Below, piece after piece: positions 1 through 7,336 of a stretch of 45,890 nt of DNA (position 1 is the first letter of the stretch; each line of letters opens with the position of its first letter). The stretch covers positions 1 to 45,890 of the forward strand of contig CACDVW010000007.1 of the NCBI GenBank assembly GCA_902556355.1, in the 5' to 3' direction. Origin of the DNA: an uncultured SAR86 cluster bacterium (GTDB taxonomy: Bacteria; Pseudomonadota; Gammaproteobacteria; Magnimaribacterales; D2472). The translations under genes and the position numbers were made by a program. The notes under the pieces are model-generated. The model did no database searches, was not told the DNA's origin, and saw only the letters and a list, made by a program, of their open reading frames with translations.

Positions 1-399
1 TGAGTATTCAGATATTTGAGGATCTTCAGCTTCTCTTGGTAGCTCATATTTAGTTTCTTCGACAGCTTGCTTAATGTCTACTAAGGCCTCATCCATATCG
101 TAGCCAACTTCAAATTCAAGGAATATTCTTGCAAAACTTAAAGTGCTTCTTGAGCTAATACTTTTCACTCCAGAAACTGTCATTAGTCTATTTTCAAGTG
201 GCTTTGCTATTAATCTTGATGTATCACTAGGGGATGCTCCATCCAAATAAACAGAAACACTTATAAAGGGTAGTTGGACGTTAGGAGAAGCAGCAATAGA
301 TATTTCTTGTCTTGCATACGATCCGGCAATAATGATCATAAATGCAATCATTAAAGTTGTTTTTGCTTTTGACAAAGCAAAATCTATAACTCTTGTCAT
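1..399 (-). CDS. RND family efflux transporter permease, N-terminal part (runs off window)
   Basis: Reading the minus strand from an ATG at 399-397 gives 133 codons that stay open to the window edge, so only the N-terminus is present; the ORF track omits it because it has no stop. The protein begins MTRVIDFALSKAKTTLM, has a first membrane helix at about residues 14-28, and continues into a periplasmic porter-like stretch (ASPNVQLPFISVSVYLDGAS, then RLIAKPLENRLMTVSGVKSI). This is the usual opening of AcrB/MexB-type (HAE1) proton-driven pumps. The ATG overlaps the stop of the adaptor gene upstream as ATGA, so the two are translationally coupled and should form one tripartite pump. The substrate cannot be predicted. 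The family assignment is firm and the subfamily uncertain. Confidence 0.85.
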   Translation of the reverse strand, partial: MTRVIDFALSKAKTTLMIAFMIIIAGSYARQEISIAASPNVQLPFISVSVYLDGASPSDTSRLIAKPLENRLMTVSGVKSISSRSTLSFARIFLEFEVGYDMDEALVDIKQAVEETKYELPREAEDPQISEYS

Positions 400-1265
400 A
401 TTTGGTTTGTAACCACTTGTTGACCATCTTCAACAAACCCTTGACCTTGAACAATAAGATCAAGCGAATCAGGTATGTCAGTAATCCATAATCCTGATTC
501 AGAGTCCTCTAATATTGAGACATTATGAAAAACAACAACACCATCAATAACTGATCGAACTCCAATTTTGCCGTTATCGTTAAGTATTAGAATTGATGGT
601 GAGATTTTGTGTGCTTTTACAAATTTTGTTTTTATTATCATCTCTGCAGTAATGCCATCTCTTACCATCCCATCTTTGTTTTGAATTTGAGATTCAACTT
701 TAAAAGTTCTTGTTGAGGTTGAAGCACTTTTTGAAACGAATGTTAAATCACCTTTAATAACCTCACCAGTAATCAAACTAATAAGAACTTCTTGACCTGT
801 TTCAACTTTATTAATATTAAATTCTGGGACTTCAGCAGAAAATATAATAGGGTTGAGTTGGATTATAGTTGCACAAACCTGTCCTCTTTCAAGAAAATTT
901 CCAGGTTTTACAATTTGTTCAATGAATCCAGAAAAGGGTGCTTTAACCTCTGTTCTGTTTAACTCAACAACACCTAAGCTACAAAGAATAGAATCTTTTT
1001 CAACAAATTGTCCCTGAGTTGAGCCTATTTTTACTACCTCACCTGAGGTCTTTGCTCTTACATTAACTCTAGCTTCAGATTGTGAAGTAGCCTTTAATTT
1101 AATTGTGGGTTGATACTCAACGGCATTACTGGTAGTTACACCCACAGCAAAGAGCTCATTTTTTACATTTTCTGGTTCTTTTTGATCTGTTACAAAAAAA
1201 CCAGACACCATCCAAAGAATTATTGGTATGAGGATATATAAAGATATTCTTATATTCTTAGTCAT
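396..1265 (-). CDS. RND efflux periplasmic adaptor (membrane fusion protein, HlyD/AcrA type)
   Basis: The protein has 289 residues. An N-terminal signal/anchor helix spans about residues 7-25. A split lipoyl/barrel-sandwich region follows, with RVNVRAKTSGEVVKIG and later TEVKAPFSGFIEQIVKPGN, and then a beta-barrel part (PIIFSAEVPEFNINKVETGQ). The alpha-hairpin between the lipoyl halves is very short or missing, so the protein is smaller than AcrA (about 400 residues). There is no lipobox cysteine, so anchoring is through the uncleaved helix. It links an inner-membrane RND pump to an outer-membrane channel, and the pump gene overlaps its stop by 4 bases. No outer-membrane factor lies nearby. 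The start is the only ATG that keeps the signal helix, and no clear Shine-Dalgarno site precedes it. Confidence 0.85.
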   Translation of the reverse strand: MTKNIRISLYILIPIILWMVSGFFVTDQKEPENVKNELFAVGVTTSNAVEYQPTIKLKATSQSEARVNVRAKTSGEVVKIGSTQGQFVEKDSILCSLGVVELNRTEVKAPFSGFIEQIVKPGNFLERGQVCATIIQLNPIIFSAEVPEFNINKVETGQEVLISLITGEVIKGDLTFVSKSASTSTRTFKVESQIQNKDGMVRDGITAEMIIKTKFVKAHKISPSILILNDNGKIGVRSVIDGVVVFHNVSILEDSESGLWITDIPDSLDLIVQGQGFVEDGQQVVTNQI

Positions 1266-1326
1266 ATTTAATTATTTTATCATTTTAGTTTAGACAAAAG
1301 TGTTAAACCAATGGTTCAGTTTAATT

Positions 1327-1974
1327 CTATACGTTGTGCTTTTTTCTAAGGCTTTCAAAAAGCTTCTTGTTCATTGGTTTATTTTCAGATCTGTTTGAGT
1401 CAGGAGTTGGAATTTTAAATTCTTTACCATTTAATACATCTTCTTTAAGTTTATTAAAAATCTTTTTAAAAGAAGAAAACAATTCTCTACTATCTTTTTC
1501 ATCTATGAAATTCCAACCTATTTTTTTACCTGTGAAATAAACGATTGGATGGCTCCATGAAAATTCTGCTCTCGGTGCATATGATTTTCTTGCTTCAATA
1601 TATGCCTCTTCTACTGAAGGAAAACCGTTATGACTATTTATTTCAGAACAAGCCTTAAGAAAATCTGTTAGTGTTGGTAAATATGACTGAGCACCTATTA
1701 CATTTTCAGTTGCTTCTGTAATTATTTCTGGAGAAAAAGACTTCAAACTCATTGCCCAAAGTTTTTTACCCTCATTTAGCCTGTCATCAGTACCAAAGAC
1801 TTTATAAAATTGATAGTGATATGCCAATTCGAGTTTAAGGAATAAATTGTCAATGCACTCAATATATTTTTCTTTATTCAAAGTTGATTTCTGACGCCCA
1901 AGAGGAGTCACCTTTTCTTGCTGAAAAGTCTTTTCCATATTTTCCTGGTTCAGTATGTTTTTGATTTTCTTCAT
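1327..1974 (-). CDS. Lambda P-like replicative helicase-loader protein
   Basis: The protein has 215 residues. Its order of motifs follows phage lambda replication protein P from memory: a middle section LNEGKKLWAMSLKSF then SYLPTLTDFLKAC (lambda: VNEIRRQWVLAFREN then PFLPSPGQFVAWC), a WSHPIVYFTGKKIGW block, a helix ending NGKEFKIPTP, and a tail NKPMNKKLFESLRKKHNV. Lambda P binds DnaB and loads it at the origin. The gene overlaps the end of the DnaT-like gene by about 100 bases if the first ATG is used; an ATG 12 codons in (1938) and a GTG further in are alternative starts. The neighbours are ordinary chromosomal genes, so this is probably a resident helicase loader rather than prophage debris. 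The family assignment is good; the cellular role is inferred. Confidence 0.7.
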   Translation of the reverse strand: MKKIKNILNQENMEKTFQQEKVTPLGRQKSTLNKEKYIECIDNLFLKLELAYHYQFYKVFGTDDRLNEGKKLWAMSLKSFSPEIITEATENVIGAQSYLPTLTDFLKACSEINSHNGFPSVEEAYIEARKSYAPRAEFSWSHPIVYFTGKKIGWNFIDEKDSRELFSSFKKIFNKLKEDVLNGKEFKIPTPDSNRSENKPMNKKLFESLRKKHNV

Positions 1975-2677
1975 CTTTTAAATTTTGGTTATCTGATATA
2001 TGTCTTCTTTTTACATGTTCAATAAATTTAGAGTTCCATGTTGTAAAAGCAGAACCATTCTCTTTCCAGTATAGTATAAATTCTCTTAAATATTTTGAAG
2101 CTGATTCTTTTGAGATATCAGATAATTCAAGGATATCATAAGCATCATTACTTGGAGACCATTCGAAATCTATAGTATGTGGTAGTCCTTTAGTTGAACT
2201 TTGTTCCTTTGCCCATTCTCTTCTAATGTAATCTATAAAAGAAGTGTTCCAGTTATTTCGTTCTTGTCCTCTTTCTGTCCAATATAAAACAAATTCTTTT
2301 ACTTTGCTTGAAATGAAAGTTTTTGGGATTTCACCCATATTTAGAATTTCCAAAGCTTCATTGGATGGTGACCAATTTGAATCGATTTTTAATTTTTTTG
2401 TGTTATTTGCTTGAGCAGCTTTTAAATTGTAATTTTTTTTGTTTGTTATTTCTTGTGAATTTGATATCAGCTTGTAATTTAATAGTTTTTTTAGACATGC
2501 CTCAATAAGCGCATGCTCAATGAAAGGTAATTCTTGCTTTACCAAAGTTTTAAAGAGCTCAGAATCACCGGAATAGGTGATTTTATTTTGTTGGTATAGT
2601 TCAAGTATTATTGCAGCTTCGATTCCTAAGGTTTCAGCAACATCTTTTGAAAAGGAAATTCTATCAAAGTCTTTCAA
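1874..2677 (-). CDS. DnaT-like primosomal protein with two tandem ssDNA-binding repeats
   Basis: The protein has 267 residues. Two internal repeats are obvious, at about 98-156 (NWSPSNEALEILNMGEIPKT, FVLYW, NWNTSFIDYIRREW) and about 168-226 (EWSPSNDAYDILELSDISKE, FILYW, TWNSKFIEHVKRRH). This pattern matches the C-terminal DNA-binding domain of DnaT, which helps load DnaC-DnaB during replication restart. Residues 1-75 (VAETLGIEAAIILELYQQ) look like a winged-helix replication-protein domain. The tail after about 230 is polar and carries a GKDFSARKGDSSW segment. The gene starts 4 bases after the aroG-type stop and overlaps the lambda P-like gene, the same order as dnaT-dnaC in E. coli. Two repeats instead of one is unusual for a chromosomal DnaT. 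The domain call is fairly sure; the role is inferred. Confidence 0.7.
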   Translation of the reverse strand: MKDFDRISFSKDVAETLGIEAAIILELYQQNKITYSGDSELFKTLVKQELPFIEHALIEACLKKLLNYKLISNSQEITNKKNYNLKAAQANNTKKLKIDSNWSPSNEALEILNMGEIPKTFISSKVKEFVLYWTERGQERNNWNTSFIDYIRREWAKEQSSTKGLPHTIDFEWSPSNDAYDILELSDISKESASKYLREFILYWKENGSAFTTWNSKFIEHVKRRHISDNQNLKDEENQKHTEPGKYGKDFSARKGDSSWASEINFE

Positions 2678-2681
2678 TAGC

Positions 2682-3731
2682 CTATGAGCTCCTTCTTTTA
2701 GTCACTGCATCGCTCAAACTTTGCAGACATGAAACAGTATCATCCCAACCAATACATGCATCAGTAATGCTCTGACCATATACAAGAGAGTCAGAAATTT
2801 TTTGATTACCCTCAACAAGGTGACTTTCTATCATTACACCTTTGATGTTTTTATTGCCATTTGAAATTTGACTAGAGATATTTTCAATTACAGGCAGTTG
2901 TTGTTTAAATTGTTTTTGACTATTACCATGACTAGCATCAATCATAATTGACTCATTAACTTCAGCTTCTCTAAGCGCAATTAAAGTTTCATTAATAGAA
3001 TCACTATCATAATTTGGCTCTTTACCACCTCTAAGAATAATGTGAGCATCATTATTACCTGCTGTTTTTAACATAGCTATATCAGATTCTTTGGTAGCAC
3101 CAAGGAAAACGTGAGAGTGATTTGCTGCTTGAATTCCATCTATAGCTGCTTTGAGACCACCATTTGTTGCATTTTTTATACCAATAGGGCAAGAAAGTCC
3201 TGATGCCAATTCTCTATGAATTTGACTTTCAGCCGTTCTAGCACCAATAGCTCCCCAAGAAATAATATCAGTAATATATTGGGGAGAAATAGGGTCAAGA
3301 AACTCTGTACCTGCAGGTAGATTTAATTTAGCTAGATCTATTAAAAGTTTCCTAGCCATCTCAACACCTTTACCAATTTTGAAGCTTTCATTGAGGTCAG
3401 GATCGTTTATAAGACCTTTCCATCCAACTGTTGTTCTGGGTTTTTCAAAATAAACCCTCATCACTATTAACAGCTCTTCTTTGAATTTAATATTTTGTTC
3501 GATTAATTTTTTTCCATATTCAATCGCACTCTCAGGATCATGAATAGAACATGGGCCAACAACCACTAATAAGCGATCATCCTTGTCATGCAAAATTTGG
3601 CTAATTTCTTGTCTTGTTCCATATACAAGCTTAGAAATGTCATCATTTATAGGGTGCTTATTCACCAACTCATATGGAGCAGGAACTTTTTGCCTATCAA
3701 TAATCCTGGTATTGTCTGTTGAATAATTCAT
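2682..3731 (-). CDS. aroG: 3-deoxy-7-phosphoheptulonate (DAHP) synthase, class I AroG/AroF/AroH type
   Basis: It condenses phosphoenolpyruvate with erythrose 4-phosphate, the first step of the shikimate pathway. The protein has 349 residues, the same size as the E. coli isozymes. The metal-binding cysteine is Cys61 in GPCSIHDPESA. Other signatures are EFLDPISPQYITDIISWGAI, ARTAESQIHRELASGLSCP, ILRGGKEPNYDS, IDASHGNS, ESHLVEGNQ and ITDACIGW. The N-terminal extension used for amino-acid feedback is present, but I cannot say from sequence whether Phe, Tyr or Trp regulates it, so the symbol stands for the family. It is the first gene of the minus-strand run into dnaT-like and P-like, and it shares a 174-base divergent region with scpA. 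Later shikimate genes (pheA, tyrA, aroA) lie elsewhere in the window. Confidence 0.95.
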   Translation of the reverse strand: MNYSTDNTRIIDRQKVPAPYELVNKHPINDDISKLVYGTRQEISQILHDKDDRLLVVVGPCSIHDPESAIEYGKKLIEQNIKFKEELLIVMRVYFEKPRTTVGWKGLINDPDLNESFKIGKGVEMARKLLIDLAKLNLPAGTEFLDPISPQYITDIISWGAIGARTAESQIHRELASGLSCPIGIKNATNGGLKAAIDGIQAANHSHVFLGATKESDIAMLKTAGNNDAHIILRGGKEPNYDSDSINETLIALREAEVNESIMIDASHGNSQKQFKQQLPVIENISSQISNGNKNIKGVMIESHLVEGNQKISDSLVYGQSITDACIGWDDTVSCLQSLSDAVTKRRSS

Positions 3732-3871
3732 TTTTAATTATTTTTTCTTAATTGCGCATTAATATTAAATGAATGAAATAAAATTAGTAGAGGTTATATG
3801 AATTTTTCTATAAGAATAATTTTTTCATCATTTTCTCTAGAAAATTAAAAAAAGTTAAAAGACACAATATG

Positions 3872-3900
3872 TTGTATTAATAAGCTCTAAACCTTACACT
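3872..3900 (+). promoter_or_regulatory. Candidate sigma-70 promoter for scpA-scpB-rluB
   Basis: TTGTAT at 3872-3877 is followed after 17 bases by TACACT at 3895-3900, each matching 4 of 6 consensus bases. Transcription would begin near 3907, leaving almost no leader before the ATG at 3915. This is inferred from spacing only, and other AT-rich hexamers exist in the 174-base divergent region. Confidence 0.3.
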
Positions 3901-3909
3901 ATGTAGTGT
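3896..3909. promoter_or_regulatory. Perfect inverted repeat ACACTA-TG-TAGTGT upstream of scpA
   Basis: Six-base arms separated by two bases form a perfect palindrome that overlaps the proposed -10 element and expected transcription start of the scpA operon. Its position suits an operator. It also covers the GTG at 3906 that an ORF finder would pick as the scpA start, which favours the ATG at 3915. No regulator is identified. Confidence 0.35.
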
Positions 3910-3914
3910 TTATC

Positions 3915-4709
3915 ATGCAAAATAACACTCAAACACAGTTAGAGTTTCCAACCGTAATGGGTCAGCCATACGAGACTATTCCTGACGATCTTTTTATACC
4001 GCCAAATGCATTAGAACTTTGTCTAGAAACTTTTTCTGGACCAATGGATTTATTGCTATATTTAATAAAGAAAGAAAATATTAATATTCTTGATTTAGAT
4101 GTATCTAAAATCACTGATCAATATATTGAATATATAGACTTGATGGATGCTTTGCAGTTTGAGCTAGCTGCTGAATATTTAGTAATGGCAGCAACATTAG
4201 CTGAAATTAAATCAAGAATGATGTTGCCTCAAGATTTGCATGAAGAAGAGGAAGATGATCCTAAGTCCGCTCTTATAAAAAGACTTCAAGAATATCAAAG
4301 GTATAAGACTGTCTCAGAAAAAATAGCAATTCTACCAAGAGTTGATAGAGATTTTTTTCTTGCGTCGGCTTCGCTTCCGAAAATCGAAGTAGAAAAAAAA
4401 GATATACAAATTACCAAAGATGAACTTGTTGCTATTTTTCATGAAGTTAAAAATAGGCCCGACTTAAAATCTAATCACCAAATAGACTTTGAAGAACTAT
4501 CAACTCAAGAGAGAATACAGATTATTCTTGAGATACTTTCAAAAAGAAATGTTATTAGTTTTTCTAAAACTCTTAGAAAAACTGAAGGCAGGCAAGGGGT
4601 GGTAGTGACCTTGCTCGCATCTTTAGAACTAGCCAAAGATGGGCATCTTGAATTAATACAAAACGAAACTGAAGAGATTTTTTTAAAATCAAAAGGAGCG
4701 ATAAGTTGA
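3915..4709 (+). CDS. scpA: Segregation and condensation protein A (kleisin)
   Basis: ScpA is the kleisin that bridges the SMC heads and binds ScpB in the chromosome-condensing SMC-ScpAB complex. From the ATG at 3915 the protein has 264 residues. The N-terminal kleisin motif is clear: LETFSGPMDLLLYLIKKENI, followed by ITDQYIEYIDLM and EYLVMAATLAEIKSRMMLP. A charged linker (EEEEDD) leads to the winged-helix C-terminus. The ORF track begins at a GTG at 3906, inside a palindrome; I prefer the ATG three codons later. The stop overlaps the scpB start by 4 bases, matching the stoichiometric partnership. No smc gene is in the window. Confidence 0.92.
   Translation: MQNNTQTQLEFPTVMGQPYETIPDDLFIPPNALELCLETFSGPMDLLLYLIKKENINILDLDVSKITDQYIEYIDLMDALQFELAAEYLVMAATLAEIKSRMMLPQDLHEEEEDDPKSALIKRLQEYQRYKTVSEKIAILPRVDRDFFLASASLPKIEVEKKDIQITKDELVAIFHEVKNRPDLKSNHQIDFEELSTQERIQIILEILSKRNVISFSKTLRKTEGRQGVVVTLLASLELAKDGHLELIQNETEEIFLKSKGAIS
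4695..4698 (+). promoter_or_regulatory. Shine-Dalgarno site that fixes the scpB TTG start
   Basis: GGAG within AAAAGGAGCG ends 7 bases before TTG at 4706. The alternative ATG at 4718 would be 19 bases away, too far, so the TTG is the better start. Confidence 0.6.
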
Positions 4710-5275
4710 ACATTAAAATGATTAATACTGTTGAAGCCTTATTATTTGGCTCTGGAAGACCCTTAAGAATATCTGAAATTAGAAGCTTGTTAGAATTTGA
4801 TGGCGTTACAGCCGAGCTATCTGAGATAAAACAGTGTCTTAATGAGTTAGAAACTAGATATATAGATTCATCTCTTGAGGTTGTTGAAATAGCTTCAGGA
4901 TATAGACTTCAAATAAGGCAAGAGTTTAGTCCTGCGTTATCACATCTTTGGAATGAACGTGCTCCAAGAATTTCAAAAGCATTAATGGAAACAATTTCGA
5001 TTATCGCTTACAAGCAACCTGTAACTCGCGGCGATATTGAAGACATTAGAGGAGTGAGTGTCAGCACTCAAAGCATCAGATCTCTTCTTGAGAGGAATTG
5101 GATTAAAGTATCAGGATTTAAAGATGCGCCTGGTAGACCAGCATTGTATTCGACTACTAAAGAGTTCTTAGACGACTTAAATTTAAAAAGATTATCTGAT
5201 TTACCCGAGTTGCCTGATCCTGTGGATAATATTGTTCAGGATGAGGATCGTCAGACTATACCTCAAGCGGTATAA
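4706..5275 (+). CDS. scpB: Segregation and condensation protein B
   Basis: ScpB dimers are winged-helix proteins that bind the ScpA linker and modulate SMC activity. The protein has 189 residues and two winged-helix domains. The first contains TVEALLFGSGRPLRISEI and the second contains the diagnostic ISKALMETISIIAYKQPVTRGDIEDIRGV, followed by RSLLERNWIKVSGFKDAPGRPALYSTT. It starts with TTG, overlapping the scpA stop as TTGA, and is preceded by a well-placed GGAG. The acidic tail (DNIVQDEDRQ) is variable in the family. The rluB start lies 9 bases beyond its stop. Confidence 0.93.
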   Translation: MNIKMINTVEALLFGSGRPLRISEIRSLLEFDGVTAELSEIKQCLNELETRYIDSSLEVVEIASGYRLQIRQEFSPALSHLWNERAPRISKALMETISIIAYKQPVTRGDIEDIRGVSVSTQSIRSLLERNWIKVSGFKDAPGRPALYSTTKEFLDDLNLKRLSDLPELPDPVDNIVQDEDRQTIPQAV

Positions 5276-5284
5276 AAATCTTTA

Positions 5285-6010
5285 ATGACTGAAAGATTGC
5301 AAAAGTTTCTTGCCAGTGCTGGTATAGGATCGAGAAGAGGTTGCGAGCAGTTAATTAAGGATGGGAGGGTTATTGTAAATGGCAAAGTTGCAGAACTTGG
5401 AACTACTGTTTCAGAAAAGGATATTGTTGAGTTTGATAACAAAATAATACAAGTCAAACAAAGTGAAATAAAACTTATTGCGCTAAATAAGCCTGAGGGT
5501 GTGCTCTCATCTTCTGCAAGAGACAAAAAGATTCCTATTGTTTATGACTATTTACCAAATTCAAGAAATCAAAGAAACTGGATTTCTATCGGTAGGCTTG
5601 ATATTAATACTTCAGGATTAATGTTATTTACTAATGATGGTAATTTTGCAAATTATTGTATGCACCCATCAAATACCATTGATAGAGAATATTTAGTTCG
5701 TGCTAGAGGTGAATTTTCTCAAGATAAAAAAAAATCAATGATTGAAGGCATAACAATTGATGGTGAACTCCATCAATTTACTGATGTTGTTGAAGGGGAA
5801 AGAAATGGTAGCAACCAGTGGTTTTCAGTATGTTTAATAAGTGGAAAAAATAGAGAAGTAAGAAAATTATTTCAATCTTTAGATATGGAGGTAAGCAGAT
5901 TAAAAAGAACTAGATTCGGACCAATCTTCTTACCCTCAACTTTGAAAAAGGGTAAAACTCTGGAATTAAGTGAAAAAGAAATTAACGAATTAAAGAATTA
6001 TGGCAAGTGA
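5285..6010 (+). CDS. rluB: 23S rRNA pseudouridine(2605) synthase RluB (RsuA family)
   Basis: It isomerises a uridine in the peptidyl-transferase region of 23S rRNA. The 241-residue protein has an N-terminal S4 RNA-binding domain (RLQKFLASAGIGSRRGCEQL, about 1-60). The catalytic domain carries the nucleophile Asp106 in GRLDINTSGLMLFTNDG. The C-terminal RTRFGPIFLPSTLKKGKT resembles RluB rather than RsuA or RluE. It is shorter than E. coli RluB (about 290) because the disordered tail is missing. Position right after scpA-scpB is the classical synteny for RluB. Its end overlaps the next gene by 11 bases. Confidence 0.88.
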   Translation: MTERLQKFLASAGIGSRRGCEQLIKDGRVIVNGKVAELGTTVSEKDIVEFDNKIIQVKQSEIKLIALNKPEGVLSSSARDKKIPIVYDYLPNSRNQRNWISIGRLDINTSGLMLFTNDGNFANYCMHPSNTIDREYLVRARGEFSQDKKKSMIEGITIDGELHQFTDVVEGERNGSNQWFSVCLISGKNREVRKLFQSLDMEVSRLKRTRFGPIFLPSTLKKGKTLELSEKEINELKNYGK

Positions 6011-6593
6011 TGTTAAATCAGAAGCTGCTCACAAATTTTTATTAAAAACTTCAAAAAATAAAAAACATCATCGACTTAATAAATTCTTAAAAGAAACAGA
6101 AATAATATCTATAGATTCCAGGCAGAATAAAAACTTATCACTAAAGTTTTTTATCATTAAGACAATCATAGGCCAACAAGTCTCTATAGGGGCAGCTGCA
6201 TCAATATGGAAAAAAACTCAAATACTGCTTAATAATAAAAAAAGAATTTCATTAGGAGATCTTAGTGATTGTGGATTATCAAGACCAAAAGCCAGTTACG
6301 TTAATGAGGTTTTAAGCAATCAATATTTAGACTGTTTTACAAAAAAAGATTTGAAAAAAATGAATCAGGCTGATATTTCAGATTTATTTTTAAAAATTAA
6401 AGGAATAGGGCCATGGACTTTAGGAATAATTCAGATGTTTTATATTGGACAAGAAGACATTTACTTGACTGGTGACTTGGGAATAAAAAAAGCAGGGTTA
6501 GATTTTTTTAAATCAGATAATTATGACGCCATAGACTACTCGCCATACAGGACATATTTGTGCATGTATCTATGGAGAAGTCTTGATAATTAA
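6000..6593 (+). CDS. HhH-GPD DNA glycosylase, AlkA (3-methyladenine DNA glycosylase II) type
   Basis: It should excise alkylated bases in base-excision repair. The 197-residue protein has the AlkA-like core IIKTIIGQQVSIGAAASIW at about 52-70, a helix-hairpin-helix IKGIGPWTLGIIQMF at about 133-147, and the catalytic Asp159 in LTGDLGIKKA. It ends YRTYLCMYLWRSL, typical of AlkA/MAG relatives. The N-terminal TBP-like domain of E. coli AlkA is missing, so this is the short form. There are no iron-sulfur cysteines, which argues against Nth/MutY. It overlaps rluB by 11 bases and converges on yciK, the two stops sharing one TTAA. Confidence 0.85.
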   Translation: MASDVKSEAAHKFLLKTSKNKKHHRLNKFLKETEIISIDSRQNKNLSLKFFIIKTIIGQQVSIGAAASIWKKTQILLNNKKRISLGDLSDCGLSRPKASYVNEVLSNQYLDCFTKKDLKKMNQADISDLFLKIKGIGPWTLGIIQMFYIGQEDIYLTGDLGIKKAGLDFFKSDNYDAIDYSPYRTYLCMYLWRSLDN

Positions 6594-7336
6594 TTTGTAA
6601 ATTCTATGTATCTTGTATCTGATTTTGAACTTTCTTTTGATAGCATCCATAAATAATATTTCATAAGTGATGATGGCTCTTTAAGAGTTGAAGCATTTTC
6701 TGCTGGGTAAGCAAATGCTCTCATTGAAGTTCTGGTTGCTCCTGGATCAAAATTAAACACTTTTATATTTGTTATGGGCTCAAGCTCATCATTTAATATC
6801 TCAGCTAAAGATTTCACAGCAGTCTTAGAGATTGCATACGCTCCCCAAAATGCTCTACCTTTCCTTACAACCCCAGAGGAGGTAAATATTACTCTCGGAT
6901 TTTTAGAATCAGCCATTAAAGGAGTGAGATATTTTGTTAACAAATATGTACTAGTTAAGTTTGTATTTATAACTTTGTTCCAGGTCTTTAAATCAAAATC
7001 ATGAATTGATGACATTTTTCCAATTATTGCTGCATTATGAATAATGCCATCTAATATATTTACATTTTCAGAGATAACATTTGCAATGTTCTGTGATTTA
7101 TTTTCATCTAAATCATTCAAATCGCATTGAATAATTAGGGGAGAGGTTTCTGTTGCATCTATAATTTCATCATAGATCTTATCCAAAGCCTTTTCATCGC
7201 GGCCATGAAGAATAATATTTGCCCCATAGGAGCTTAATGTTACTGCTAATTCTCTACCTATTCCTTTAGATGCACCTGTGACTAAAATATTTTTATTGTT
7301 GAGAAAATTTTTTTCAAATGTATTTTTTATTTTCAT
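6590..7336 (-). CDS. yciK: Short-chain dehydrogenase/reductase, YciK type
   Basis: The 248-residue Rossmann-fold oxidoreductase has the nucleotide-binding TGASKGIG at about 20-27, an NNAG equivalent (HNAA) at 100-103, catalytic Ser near 153 (FTSSGV), and Tyr167-x3-Lys171 in YAISK. Later motifs DPGATRTSMRAFAYPAE and YYLWML match E. coli YciK closely. The substrate of YciK is not established. Position after mupP and ubiG is the same as in Pseudomonas. The start codon overlaps the mupP stop by 4 bases. The C-terminus is slightly shorter than E. coli YciK. Confidence 0.85.
   Translation of the reverse strand: MKIKNTFEKNFLNNKNILVTGASKGIGRELAVTLSSYGANIILHGRDEKALDKIYDEIIDATETSPLIIQCDLNDLDENKSQNIANVISENVNILDGIIHNAAIIGKMSSIHDFDLKTWNKVINTNLTSTYLLTKYLTPLMADSKNPRVIFTSSGVVRKGRAFWGAYAISKTAVKSLAEILNDELEPITNIKVFNFDPGATRTSMRAFAYPAENASTLKEPSSLMKYYLWMLSKESSKSDTRYIEFTN

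Noticed and set aside
281-463. 60-residue minus-strand ORF
   Set aside because: It is out of frame with the RND pump and adaptor genes that cover the same bases.
1327-2677. Prophage remnant because of similarity to lambda P
   Set aside because: No other phage genes lie nearby; the flanks are aroG-type DAHP synthase and an RND adaptor, and the DnaT-like partner mirrors a chromosomal dnaT-dnaC arrangement.
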